A DNA stretch of 64,000 bases from Druceiella hillmani (GCA_039881145.1 JAYKKI010000060.1:9386501-9450500); one strand, 5' to 3'. Shown: positions 23,591-34,856, counted from the stretch's first letter. A program made the numbers and translations. The notes: generated by a model not told the origin, from the sequence alone.

Positions 23591-24829
23591 TAAACAAAAA
23601 CACTAAACAATCCTAATAACATTTCTCAAAATGTTATTAATTTAAAATTTTAAAAGGTTATATTTCAAATTTTATTGCTGTTTGATACATCACAGCCTGT
23701 TCTTCCATAACAATGTTTTCTGAAATATGGGACGTGTTTGTATACTTCACTGAATATATGTACATATTGTGGATGAGAATGTGTACGTGCATAATGAGAC
23801 AATTTATTTATTTATCACATGTGAGGGAAAAACAGATATAAATCATAGTGCTATACAATGACTGAGATCATTAGGTATCAAGTTAATTTTTATCCTAACA
23901 TTGGGAATGTGTTGAGGATAACGTTCTACGTACATTGATCCTTAAAATTATGTAAACTTTATTATAATACGTCAAAACCTAAAAATTAAAATAGATTAAA
24001 TTAAATTATATAAAGCATAATATTGGTAAACAATTGTCCGAAATACATGTAAATAGTATAGTACACATGTAAAATTATATATCCTTTCAGAATTTAAGGA
24101 AATAATCACCAGTAACAGAATAAATAATAATAATAATAATAATGATATAAAAATAATTATAATTACTAATTATAATAACATTAGGGACAACAAAAGTTAA
24201 TTAAATCTGCAAAAAAAACATTAAAACAAAAGAAAATATAATGTCACTTAACATAAAAGAACTTACGGCTTTATAATATCCACATAATTGGCTGCATGTA
24301 TTGAAATAACGAGCTAACGAACATATCAAAAATGTAACATCGATAGTCACTATTTCAGCGAAATGGTTGAAGGTGTTTCCCTATTTCAGCAAAAAAAAAT
24401 AGAGTTATCCAAATATGATTATGTAATTTTTAGAATACGATTCAAAGGGCTTATCAATTTTCCAGGTAGGAAACCACATTACTAAGGTAGAAAAAAGGAA
24501 CAATTATATGCGAATTATCATTGATATTACAAATATGTTATACTTCCATTAACAAAAAAATTATCGTAATCAAATTTAAGTCATTTTTTTATGCTACAGC
24601 TTTCTATGCCACATTTTCCTGTTCTTTACGCGCTTCTCACGTAAAAAGATGAAAAGTCAATCCCAAACATAATCGGCCAAGGAAATTTCCAATATGCACG
24701 TAGGTATTAATAGAACGAACATAATTCTTTAAAGTTTGTAAGTTTGTTTCTGGAATTCATGTTCATGAACATTTGACAAACTTCTTTTCTTTCGCAAACT
24801 CAAAATAATTTTCCAATTTCAACAGCATC

Positions 24830-24985
24830 TTATGCTGTGTATTGTGTGCGTGTATTTGTGTAAGTATGCAGATATGCGTGCGTGAATAAATGTGAGTGTG
24901 TGTGTATATATATTTATGTATATATATATTTTAATCTATTTATTATTTTATTATATCCCTTACATATATTCTAATCTATTTAACA
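24830..24985. repeat. GT-rich then TA-rich low-complexity tract
   Basis: GTGTGCGTGTATTTGTGTAA...GTGAGTGTGTGTGTATATAT leads into TATTTATGTATATATATA. The duplicate has an expanded version at 30,820-31,000 with a longer (TA)n. Confidence 0.8.
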
Positions 24986-25080
24986 TTGTTTATCAAAGTT
25001 TCCTTTTGTAGAAAAGCGCGGAGTTGATATGTAGAATATTTCTTACCTAATATTTCACTTGTACTCGTAATTAATGGTGC

Positions 25081-25372
25081 AAAGGTTCACGTCGCAATAA
25101 CAAATCGTCTGGCTATGACATAACCAATGCATAAAGATGACCAGTGCAATCATGCAAGAGATGATAACGCCCTTGCTCCCTGACTACCGGGGCACTCTAA
25201 AGTATTCATGTTACTTTAGCTGCAAAGATAAATCTTTTCATCCGAACAGATATGCAAAGAAGCGAGCCGGAAAAAGGAAGTGCTCTCGTGTCGACCCTTG
25301 TAGGTTTCATTCGATATTGGAAATGCTATTCATAATATTGGATAGCTCTCGGCTTTGAAATCGTTCGTGGCT
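25081..25372. other. Conserved island, copy 1 (function unknown)
   Basis: This stretch differs from 31,142-31,438 at about 16 of 290 positions with no indel, while flanking duplicated DNA is full of indels. It is also much richer in GC than the surroundings. A 73-codon plus frame (25,137-25,358) is open in both copies. However, about nine changes between copies alter amino acids and only about two are silent, so it is probably not protein-constrained. The minus strand has short Cys-rich frames only. Recognisable words are TGCAATCATGCAAGAG, CCCTTGCTCCCTGACTACCG and TGCTCTCGTGTCGA. A non-coding RNA or regulatory element is possible (inference). Confidence 0.5.
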
Positions 25373-26123
25373 GATTTGTTTTCCTTTTGCTTTTGCTTTG
25401 AAATTTGCAAGGAAATTTGTCTCGATTCAATGTAAACATTTCTATCTGGTCGGAATGTTTTATCGAGGCTTTTTAAAGAAAAATAAAATATGTAATTCCT
25501 TTCGATCCACAGATTTATAAGAAAACATGTTAGTTGAGACAAAATAATAAATAACCTGAACTTGTTTGTGTAAGCGCCTATGTGCGTGCATGAATATTTA
25601 TGTATTGATTTCTTTCCAAAGCCAGTTAATATATATAACAATTTAAATAAATTTATATAATGATGTTGCAAATACTTTGTAACAAAAGTACCACGCTAAG
25701 CGTAGTATTGTGTTATCTTATCAAAATATATTTGACAGTAGAATTTGAAAATGTCTAAATATTCATTAAACCGATTTTTTATTTGCTCATTAGCATTGTG
25801 TTTGGTGTAGAATACTTTCATTTCTATAATTGTAAAGAAAAATTTGCTAGAAACAACCACGTTTGGGTAAATAGGAATACATTATACAATTTATATTTAA
25901 ATGTAATTAAGGTTTATAGTTAACGCTGAATATCTAGATAAAATAAGGTACTATAAAGTACTGATTTAACGTATAAAGTACTATTTAATTAGAGACTAAT
26001 ACATGAGTAATACGTGAATAACGCATATTCATTTGGACAGAATATTATTTAACATTTTCTTAATAAAATTATTTCCTTGGCAAAATTTGCAATAAATTGC
26101 TAATGATTATTTTATTTTTTAGA

Positions 26124-26164
26124 ATATATATATATATATATATACATATACAAGTATATATGTA

Positions 26165-26224
<60 letters not shown>
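26124..26224. repeat. (TA)n microsatellite
   Basis: About 100 bp of TA with one ACAAGTATATGTATAC interruption. Reading frames across it are artefacts. Confidence 0.95.
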
Positions 26225-26226
<2 letters not shown>

Positions 26227-26788
26227 TGACGTGTGCAATCATACGACGTATAAACAATAATATATCTAACAAAATCATTTATGTAGGCTGATATTAAACA
26301 CACTAAAGTAATTAAATCACGAATATTGATAACACATTCTAATTTAAAAACAAATCGAATATATGGAACATATAAAAAATGTTGTGCGAAAAACGATGAA
26401 ATATTACGTCGGAAAAACCACTAAATTCGGGTTACTTGCTCAAGCACCAACCCCTCCCGCATATCCACACACTTCATCTCTAGTGACGTCCACTTCGGCA
26501 ATGTATGTCCCCGGGTGGAATACTTCATTGTGCGATTCAAAGCACACATAGTTCCATCTATTTTTGAATCCACTCCAATTGGATCAGTAGTGAGTAAGGA
26601 GTTGTTTGCACCATCCCTTCGTTCGTGGTTAGTTCGTCAAAGTATTAAACGGACGTTACTAACTAAATAGGTATGTTTATCGTAAAAAGAGCTTGGTTTA
26701 TAAATGTGCGTACGTAGCATTTTAAGACGTACCATTTAAAATTTCACTATTCATATTTTCCTCATTTACCAAAATTAGTTTTGTGAAA

Positions 26789-26826
26789 TATATATATATA
26801 TACATACATTATATATATATATATAT
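26789..26826. repeat. (TA)n microsatellite
   Basis: Short TA tract broken by TACATACATT. It lies about 200 bp upstream of the heat-shock-type promoter. The duplicate has one in the same place (34,857-34,882). Confidence 0.9.
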
Positions 26827-26993
26827 GGAAAATTATGGACGGAACATTTTTCCTGTCTTTTACACTTAAATCTTGGTCATTTCTAAACAGAATATATTGT
26901 ATGAGTTAAAAATTTACTTACAAATGCATATTAAATCAAGTATATTTTAATCTATGCAGATTTCCAAAACATTATTAAATATTAGGGTGACAA

Positions 26994-27097
26994 CCAATAA
27001 ATGGTGTTTCGCAGCGTTTCCTAGAATACCATGGAACGTTCTGGTATATCTCTGGCAGGGTATATAAAGAGCACGGAGTTCTATCTTCTATTCAGTT
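26994..27097 (+). promoter_or_regulatory. Heat-shock-type RNA polymerase II promoter, copy 1
   Basis: CCAAT is at 26,994-26,998. Heat-shock-element half-sites are GAA at 27,024-27,026, and GAACGTTC at 27,034-27,041 (GAA, 2 nt, TTC). The GAA units sit exactly two 5-bp steps apart, as HSF trimers require. An out-of-phase TTC lies at 27,018. TATATAAAG has its TATAAA at 27,063-27,068. An arthropod initiator, TTCAGTT, puts +1 at A27,094, 31 bp from the TATA start. The following leader (AGCGAGTGAAGAATAAAG, then ACACGAAAACTTCAC) is A-rich, as in insect hsp leaders. No Hsp coding region follows; the first ATGs give very short frames. Confidence 0.7.
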
Positions 27098-27300
27098 AGC
27101 GACTGAGTTTTAGCGAGTGAAGAATAAAGATTACACGAAAACTTCACTTTGATAATTTATAATGCTTTTGAATTCCGTTTAAGACGAAAAGCGAATGAAA
27201 CAACACGCAATATATTCATAATGATGTCCAATGGTGTACTCCGCTATGATGCAGTGAAGCATTAGTTTCAAGGAGTCAAAGGATAAAATTTATGATTAAA
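27098..27300 (+). other. Putative 5' leader of the heat-shock-type transcription unit, copy 1
   Basis: The sequence downstream of the initiator is well conserved with copy 2: GAGTTTTAGCGAGTGAAGAA, AAACGAATGAAACAACACG-like, TTCATAATGATGTCCAATGG, TACTCCGCTATGATGCAGT and GTTTCAAGGAGTCAAAGG. An ATG at about 27,224 opens a 13-15 codon frame only. The unit therefore looks non-coding near its start, or the coding part lies in an exon I cannot see. Confidence 0.4.
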
Positions 27301-27479
27301 ATTATTTTATGAACCTATTTGTCAAAATTATAGTTTTAAATTTCGTCAATCTGATTTTACTTGATAACAATTTTGACAATTATGACGACTCCATTTAAAT
27401 CACCGAAAAAAAACATTTTATATTACAACAATAGGTGGCTTCATTCTAACATTAAAACCACAAAATAGTTTATCCAATG

Positions 27480-27600
27480 TCAAACCAGTCAAAGAGAAAG
27501 GGAATATTTTCAAGATCCTTTAGGAAAACATCCTTGAAACTACCTTTTCATGTGGCTTGATTGCCGAAAAGGGTATACCAATTACGATTCAGCCGATGGT
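27480..27600. other. Conserved patch between duplicates
   Basis: It matches 36,112-36,225 at about 90%, including an unbroken block CTACCTTTTCATGTGGCTTG, ATTGCCGAAAAGGGTATACC, AATTACGATTCAGCCGATG. No frame is open through it in both copies. Function unknown. Confidence 0.4.
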
Positions 27601-28421
27601 GAAATTTTAGAAAAATAGCAAATCTTACGTGAAAAACAAACCTTACTGGAAATCGATACATTAATAAATGTCAACTGTATTCAAGAGAATAGGTCACTTT
27701 GCTTGACAGCACAACCCTTATAGCATAGCGAGGAGATCGACACGTAACGGCAATGCTGTTATTCATCAGATTTGACTCCTTACTGTACTCACGACAGGTA
27801 GTAAGTTCCATATAATTGCAGTTCATGTAAAGAAGAAATTATAAAATTGTGTTTAGAACGCAATTAACACTTTACTGTTTATTTTACATATCTACATACC
27901 ACGCTTTGTGATACAAGTCAAATCATAATTAGTACTTTCGTAATTTCGAACAGCAGATTATTTGCTTTTATTAGGAAAAGAATTGACATCTGTTAAACAA
28001 CTAACGGGCATTGACCTCATATACTCGAGGCAATGAACTATCTACAAAAGAATAATGTTTGAAGAAATAAATATATTCCTTGATTCTGAACTTTTAAAAC
28101 GTAAAAAGAGTACTGCAATTGTATTTTAAATATTATTTTATGAGAATTGAATGCTAAACTAATCTTCATTGAGATTAATAGCTGCTGCATCAGATAATTA
28201 CTGGAACAGTATTTACCGTTCCGAATATCCTTTAGGGAAAGAAAAATACAATGTTTTTTATTTGGCGCTTGATTTGGAATCATTTCTTGACTACCTTCTG
28301 ATAGTATTTGCTAATCTCTAAACTTAAGAGAATGCACATATTTAGTTAGATTTAATTTCAATAATATTTTTCTTGCTAAGCTTGCTAATCATATAATTCT
28401 TAATATATATACGGAAAAATA

Positions 28422-28815
28422 AAAAAACCTACCTATCTTTGAACGAAAAATATTCGCATAATAAAAAGTTTGAGTAATCACAGCGTCAAAATATGATGAC
28501 CTGTGCGAACGTGGAAAAAGGATAAGTTTTGTTATGTAGATAAAAGCTTTGAAGGGGTGTGTACGTGACATGATGGCTGTTGAGATAGGCTACCTCAATT
28601 TTTTTGTATTTGACGAGAGGTTAGGTTGGGTTTAATTGGAAGTTAATTTTTGTATGTGGAGTAAATAAAGTTCTTTTATAATGTTGGAAAAGTAATTTTT
28701 CGTGAGTTTTAGAAGCTTTTCAAAGATTTTCACTAATAACTTACTTTTAACGATAACTATAATGGTCTGTGTGTATTATTGGTCAGTAAAAGTAAATTTA
28801 CTACATCACTAAAAC
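28422..28815. other. Conserved island with candidate exon-like frame, copy 1
   Basis: About 94% identical to 37,104-37,497. The plus frame reads YDDLCERGKRISFVM, then a stop (TAG near 28,537), then IKALKGCVRDMMAVEIGYL. In copy 2 the stop codon is TGG and the frame is open. A diverged third copy of part of it lies at 32,620-32,830. No splice sites are convincing. Unknown function. Confidence 0.4.
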
Positions 28816-30819
28816 TGAACTATTTAATTATTGAATATGAATTGTTCTTTTACTTTAATCGTTAACAAAATTTATTTTACCTGTTAATATTGTCATTTCC
28901 CAAAAGTTTAGTGCAAATTATAGTCTAATGAGCCTTTTCAGGTATTCAAAGTAACATATTCCAGCAGAAAAGCTGAATTTTTTATGACTATCTCATGAAA
29001 GATAATGTTTATTATTAAGACGGTAAGAAGTTTATATTTTATGTGACTTGTAGCTTACTAATATCTATTTTTTTTAAACCACTTGCTATTTGACTCAGTG
29101 CTTTTAAGATATTATACATAATTTTCAAAGGTGGTTTACCTTTAAATTATTTCAGTTTTACATTGTAGATGTTTTTGTTACCGGAAATAGTTACGTAAAA
29201 TAGTAAATTCTATAAAATTTCTAGGAAAAAATAATGGGTGGTGTCTAAGTACTTTTTGTGGAATAAATATCTATTCCATAAAAGGTATTCAGAAACTGAC
29301 CATAAGTTGTAAATTTTGTTATTTTAATGCAAATAATATTTGATTATAATTAATATTTTATAATTTATTCTCTTTCTCGTTTTTCACAGGTTTAAGAAAC
29401 ATTACTATATTTCGATTTTAAATTTAATAACTTTAATGATGACGGACAAATAAACGAAACTAAAATTATTTTGAGCTTATTCTGAAAATATGATGGGGAT
29501 ATTATTAAAACATAATCATATTATATTAACATATGTTGACTGAAGGACATTTCCAACACAATAAATAATTTCGAGTCAATAAACTTCTTTCGATGTAAAT
29601 ACAGTTGAAAAGATAGATAAAGTGCTTTAATGGTTCATTTCAGTGGGCTTGGTTTTTAAAATTACCTTAAGTTGGCTTTCGCTTGGCTGTTCGTTGGCTT
29701 TTCTTTTTTTAATGAACCGAATATTTCAAATACATTGTAGGTTGATCTATTCTCAAACCAAATAGGATCATCAAGATAACTGAGTGAAATGTTTGCTTGT
29801 GATAAAATTATACCTTTGCTTATCATCATAATTATATAATGCTGACTGAACGAACAGTTACAGAACATAAAACAAATAAGAGACATGTGTAAATCAGATA
29901 CGTTAAGAAAAACGTCCAATAATTATGTTCTAGTTTACATGGAAATAGTAAATTTAAAAGTTACTTACATAAATGAGCCCTTATCGTTCAAAAAATGGAG
30001 AAAACTTAAATGTAAAATTATTTATATAACAATCAAATTGAAGTTGATAAGCGATTTCGAATTACGTGCATACAGGATAAATATTAACAATCGTAATATA
30101 AAAAAAATAATAATTTCAAATAAGTAACAGCAGACGCAACAAAAGTTATATAAAACTGCAAAAATTTTACTTCTGGGGATGAGAAAATCAATTGCAATTT
30201 CAAATAGGTTAAAAAAAAGAAAATATAATGTCACATAACATAAATGGACTTACGGCTATATAATATCCACATAATTGGCTGCATGTATTGAAATAACGAG
30301 CCAACGCATATATCAAAAATGTAACACAAATAGAGAGATATAAGCTTCATAGTATTCACCATTTCAGTGAAATGGCTTGAAGTATTTCCGTTCCAAAGAA
30401 AACATAGTTACCTAAATATAATTATGTAATTTTTAGAATATGATTCAAAGGGTTTATTCATTTTCCAGCCAGGAAACATTAATAAGATAGAAAAAAATAA
30501 AAATAATATGTAAATTTAGCCATTGACACCACAAATATATTATGCTTCCAATAAATAAATAGTTGTCATTAAATTTAGGTAATTAATTTATACTATAGTC
30601 TTCTATGCCACATTTTTCTATTCTTTACGCATTTCTCACGTAAAAAGATGAAAAGGCAATCCCAAACATAATCGATCATGGAAATTTCCCTTCCAATATG
30701 CACGTAAGTATTAATAGAACACATTTCTTTTAAGTCACTCCTGGAATTCACGTTCATGAACATTTAACAAAGTTCTTTTCTTTCACAAACTCAAAACAAT
30801 TTTCCAATTTCATCAGCAA

Positions 30820-30821
<2 letters not shown>

Positions 30822-30867
<46 letters not shown>
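30822..30867. repeat. (TA)n microsatellite
   Basis: Pure TA, about 46 bp, present only in copy 2 of the duplication at this site. Confidence 0.95.
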
Positions 30868-30875
<8 letters not shown>

Positions 30876-31141
30876 ACTATACCGGCATCTTATATAGTGT
30901 GTGTATTGGTGTAAGTATGCAAGCATGAGTGCGTGAGTAAGTGTGTGTACATGTGTTGCGCTTTTTGTGTATGTGTGTGTGTGTGGACATATATTTTAAT
31001 CTCTTTATTATTTTATTATATCCCTTACATATATTCTAATCTATTTCCCATTGTTTATCTAAGTTTACTTTTGTAGAAAAGCACAAAGTTAATGTGTAGG
31101 ACATTTCTTACCTAATATTTTACTTGTACTCGTAATTAATG

Positions 31142-31438
31142 GAGCAAAGGTTCACGTCGCAATAACAAATCGTCTGGCTATGACATAACCGATGCATCAA
31201 GATGACAAGTGCAATCATGCAAGAGATGATAACGCCCTTGCTCCCTGACTACCGGGGCGCTGCAAAGTATTCATGTCACTTTAGCTGCGAAGATAAATCT
31301 TTTCATCTGAACAGACATGCAACGAAGCGAGCCGGAAAAAGGAAGTGCTCTCGTGTCGACCCTTCCTGGTTTCATTCGATATTGGAAATGCTATTCATAA
31401 TATTAGATAGCTCTCGGCTTTGAAATCGTTCGTGGCTG
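31142..31438. other. Conserved island, copy 2 (function unknown)
   Basis: Partner of 25,081-25,372; see that entry. The 73-codon plus frame 31,202-31,423 is open here too, but the substitution pattern argues against a conserved protein. Confidence 0.5.
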
Positions 31439-31668
31439 ATTTGTTTTCCTTTCGCTTTGAAATTTATAAGAAAATTTGTCTCCATTCAATGTAAAAGTTT
31501 CTCTTCGATCGGAATGTTTCATCGAGGCAATTTTTTAAGAAAAATAAAATATGTAATTCGTTTCGACACACATACTTATAAGAAAACATATTAGTTGAGA
31601 CAAAATAATAAATAACCCGGGCTTGTTTGTGTAAGCGCATATGTGCGTGCATGAATATTTATGTATTG

Positions 31669-31723
31669 TTTTCTTTCCAAAGCCAGTTAATATTATATAT
31701 ATTAACTGGCTTTGGAAAGAAAA
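31669..31723. repeat. Perfect 25-bp palindrome, gained in copy 2
   Basis: Arms 31,669-31,693 and 31,699-31,723 (TTTTCTTTCCAAAGCC... against its exact complement) flank the loop TATAT. Copy 1 at 25,610-25,650 has only the left arm, so the right arm is an inverted duplicate made after the segmental duplication. Confidence 0.9.
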
Positions 31724-31958
31724 TTATATAATGATGTTGCAAATACTTTGTAACAAAAGTACCATGCTAAGCGTAGTATTATGTTATCTTATCCAAATAT
31801 ATTCGACAGTAGAATTTGAAAATGTCTAAATATTCATTAAACCGATTTTTTAGTTACTTATTAGCATTGTGTTTGGTGTAGAATACTTTCATTTATATAA
31901 TTGTAAAGAAAAATTTGCCATACACAACCACGTTTTGGTAAACAGAAGAAACATTATA

Positions 31959-31960
<2 letters not shown>

Positions 31961-32033
<73 letters not shown>
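31961..32033. repeat. (TA)n microsatellite
   Basis: Pure TA, about 72 bp. Copy 1 has no such tract at the homologous site (25,880). Confidence 0.95.
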
Positions 32034-32037
<4 letters not shown>

Positions 32038-32255
32038 CGGTTTATTGTTAAAGCTGAATATCTAGATAAAATAAAGTACTATAAGTATTGAGTAGAAACT
32101 AATACATGAATAATTAAAATAAAAAAAGAAGTATATCCATTTGGCTAGAATATTATTTAATTTATCCCTATTAAAATTAGTTGTTTTTGGCAAAATGTGC
32201 AATAAATTGCTTCTAATTTTTTAATTTTTTTAATCTAACATATTTATATACTTAC

Positions 32256-32272
32256 ATACACACACATACATA

Positions 32273-32315
<43 letters not shown>

Positions 32316-32322
32316 CACACAC
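32256..32322. repeat. (CA)/(TA) microsatellite
   Basis: ACACACACATACATATATATG, (TA)n, then ATATACACACAC. It matches the (TA)n at 26,124 in copy 1. Confidence 0.9.
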
Positions 32323-32576
32323 ATGAATAACACTTTTCACAAGACTTAAATCCCAAGTCAATTAAATCAGGTTAAAATTTAATCGTTTGGAAAAGAAGGA
32401 GAAATAAATTTATGTTGTTAATTAATTGTTCTTATTTACACAATTACACGCATCTACTAATAGATAAATATAATTAAATATAATAGAATCCTCTTCGGAA
32501 CTTTGAGAGACATATATATTTTTTATTACTGAAAAAATCACGTACGATTTAAGTCTTGTGAAAATTGTTATTCGTG
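32321..32576. mobile_element. 256-bp MITE with about 31-bp TIRs
   Basis: The left end, ACATGAATAACACTTTTCAC then AAGACTTAAATC (32,321-32,352), is inverted at 32,547-32,576 as GATTTAAGTCTTGTG then AAAATTGTTATTCGTGT. No ORF. It is missing from copy 1. The left target site is masked by CA/TA repeat, so the TSD is not clear. Confidence 0.7.
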
Positions 32577-32619
32577 TAATGGAAATGTTATTCGGCTACT
32601 AGATGATATATCTATGGAA

Positions 32620-32830
32620 AAATTCGTCAAGAGTACGACGTGAAATTGTGACGTATGCAATCATACAAGAGACAAAAAGCCTTGCTCTCGTGTCGAGGAC
32701 GCTAAGGGAAATTCTCTCTGATATGATGGTTACTGAGATAAACTGTCTCAATTTAATGTGACAAGAGCCGACACTGGGTCTAATTGGGAGCAAGTTTTAT
32801 GACGGGGAACAGGCAAAATCTTCTATATTA
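32620..32830. other. Third, diverged relative of both conserved islands
   Basis: It contains TGCAATCATACAAGAGA, CCTTGCTCTCGTGTCGAGG (words found at 25,143-25,290 and 31,208-31,355) followed by GATATGATGGTTACTGAGAT, CTCAATTTA and GGGTCTAATTGGGAG (compare GACATGATGGCTGTTGAGAT and GGGTTTAATTGGAAG at 28,570 and 37,250). A plus frame VRREIVTYAIIQETKSLALV continuing to NCLNLM is open for about 45 codons. It thus joins pieces of two islands that lie 3 kb apart in the duplicates. Confidence 0.4.
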
Positions 32831-33630
32831 AACATTTTTGGCTTGTTCCATCATATTTGTCATATATGATACAAGCACTGTATGCGTATCATGTTTCAAT
32901 TTAAACACAAAATATCTATTTTTATTTAACATTATTTATTGACAATGTCACACTTCTTGGCCATAAGTAACGATCATATTAAAATTATTCATATTCAAAT
33001 AAATTTGTTACATTCTTAAACGTAATAAAAACGTAGCATTGTTAATTAAAATTTGCGTTGGAATAATAATACTCACCTTCAGTAAAATTACATGATACGG
33101 TAGCTGTGTCCGCACTTCTGTAGAAGATGTTATTAAGTTAATTGTTACATTTGTACACGTAACGCTTAATTAACATTTTTTAACGCGATCATTTAACATT
33201 TTGTATGGAAATGTTAAATTATCAAATATTCTTCTTAGTTAGTTTTTTCAATGAAATATGGAGTACAAGTTACTTGAGCTCCAACGGTAAAATCATCATC
33301 GAAATCAATTTAGATTTTCATGCGTGATGCGCGAACAAATAGATTTGCTTAACTAGATAAATACACAAAAATTTAAAAAAAGACTTATATTTTTGTGTTA
33401 TGTTAGTTTTGTTATGTTCCACTAAATATTATCTTCGTAAATGCCTTCAATATTAACGTTCAAATAACCACAGGTCAGTTCTACAGTCTTATTATATGCG
33501 TAGACGCATGAACAATAATATATGTTACAAAATCATTTATGCAGGCTGTTATAAAACATACCAAATTAATTAAATCACAAATATTAACAACACATTTTAA
33601 TTTAAAATCATATCGAATATATGGATAAAT

Positions 33631-33694
33631 AATACGTTAATAAATACTGAAATCGCATACAGTTGTGTGCGATTTCAGTATTTATTAACGTATT
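33631..33694. repeat. Perfect 27-bp palindrome
   Basis: Arms 33,631-33,657 and 33,668-33,694 (AATACGTTAATAAATACTGA then AATCGCA and its complement) flank the loop TACAGTTGTG. The homologous place in copy 1 (about 26,370) has no palindrome. Confidence 0.9.
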
Positions 33695-34020
33695 TACAAC
33701 AATATTTTCATACCATCCCTTGTTTCGATCAGTACTGATATATGTTCAACACAATACCTGCATTGCAATGTGTTAATGATTTATACGTTTGGTTTTTGAT
33801 AATTTGCAGTTTGTATGGGCAGCCTGTACTCCAACAGCTCATATTAGGCTAAGGAAAATAGTCATACAGATTTTTTTAATTTTAAAACTTTAAAAATACG
33901 TTTATTTTAACCATAAAAAGCTGGTCTCACAAACACTTGGATATTTTTTTTAGTTTCAAATGGAATCAATCTTAAAATGAAATCAATTATTAGGTATCAA
34001 TTATTTATTTTCATAATTTT

Positions 34021-34090
34021 TGAAAAGATAAATCCGCTCATTCCATAATCAGCCAGCAATCTATAATGGAATGAGTGGATTAATCTTTCC
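34021..34090. repeat. Imperfect inverted repeat, about 23-bp arms
   Basis: AAAGATAAATCCGCTCATTC at 34,024 and, inverted, AAAGATTAATCCACTCATTC at about 34,068-34,088 around an 18-nt spacer. Two mismatches suggest it is older than the perfect hairpins. Confidence 0.75.
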
Positions 34091-34420
34091 AAAAAAAATA
34101 TGAAAATATATATTTATTATTTAAAAATGTTAATTATATAATTGATTCATATCCTATGCATGTTTATTTAAACGATATTATATTGGGCTGGTAGCGATTG
34201 ATAAAATAAAATTTCAAACAAATACATCTAATTTTTTACTTCTTAAATATTAATAGAGATCTAGTAGAAACCGTAAGATCGTGATCGATAGACGGACAGA
34301 CGGAAGGACATGACGATGTTATAAAGTATCTTTGTTTATTACAGAATAGGATTTCATTGTGAAGTTGCAGTTTAAAAAGCAATTTTACGGTTCAAATAAA
34401 TCAATAAAATTTGCACATGA

Positions 34421-34520
34421 AAAATTTTATTCATATTGCAACTTTTGTCTTTTTATGCACACTGGAAAAGAAAATTTTATTCATATTGTAACTTTTGTCT
34501 TTTTATGCACACTGGAAAAG
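34421..34520. repeat. 50-bp tandem duplication
   Basis: AAAATTTTATTCATATTG-A, ACTTTTGTCTTTTTATGCAC and ACTGGAAAAG occur twice with one mismatch. The 68-codon plus frame across it is only a consequence. Confidence 0.9.
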
Positions 34521-34856
34521 AGACTTGGCAACAATAATAAAAACGCCGAAGTCAACTGTATTTAACATGAAGTAAAGAGAGAACAAACGTTATTTGAATT
34601 ATTAACCCCATAAATTATATATTATGACAGTATAAAATAATAATGTCTTTAAATGTTTTCGATAGCAAAAGACTAAAGCCGTTATCAAAATTTTTACGAC
34701 TGATTTAGTTAATACGTAAGTTTTGAAATTTATGGAAAAGTCTCTATATCACAGTTTTATTATGAAGCTCGATGACACTCCATGTCCTTGTGCCATTTTT
34801 CATTTTGTCTGCTTGGATATCAAATTGTCGGTAATTGGATAGGCCTTCCCGAAGGC

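Larger units (their letters stand above)
24185..30060 (+). repeat. Segmental tandem duplication, copy 1
   Basis: The homology with copy 2 (30,135-38,757) runs in the same order and orientation. Start: AACAAAAGTTA...CTGCAAAAA (24,190 and 30,138) and CTTACGGCT-TATAATATCC (24,265 and 30,250). Then come the conserved island at 25.1 / 31.2 kb, a (TA)n tract, the heat-shock-type promoter at 27.0 / 35.1 kb and the island at 28.4 / 37.1 kb. The end is TTGATAAGCGATTTC-AATTACG (30,043 and 38,736). By eye, identity is about 80-85% overall, and 94-95% in the islands. Relative to copy 2, copy 1 lacks about 840 bp next to 26,228 and about 575 bp next to 27,290. Confidence 0.9.

Noticed and set aside
25137..25358. 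73-codon frame conserved in both duplicates (partner 31,202-31,423) as a small protein gene
   Set aside because: About nine of eleven coding differences change the amino acid, so selection on the protein is not indicated; kept as a conserved DNA island instead.
26994..30060. Identification of the heat-shock unit as an hsr-omega locus
   Set aside because: Only the promoter type and lack of coding are suggestive. The ATAGGTAGG-like words are too few and there is no repeat array in the unit, so the name is not justified.
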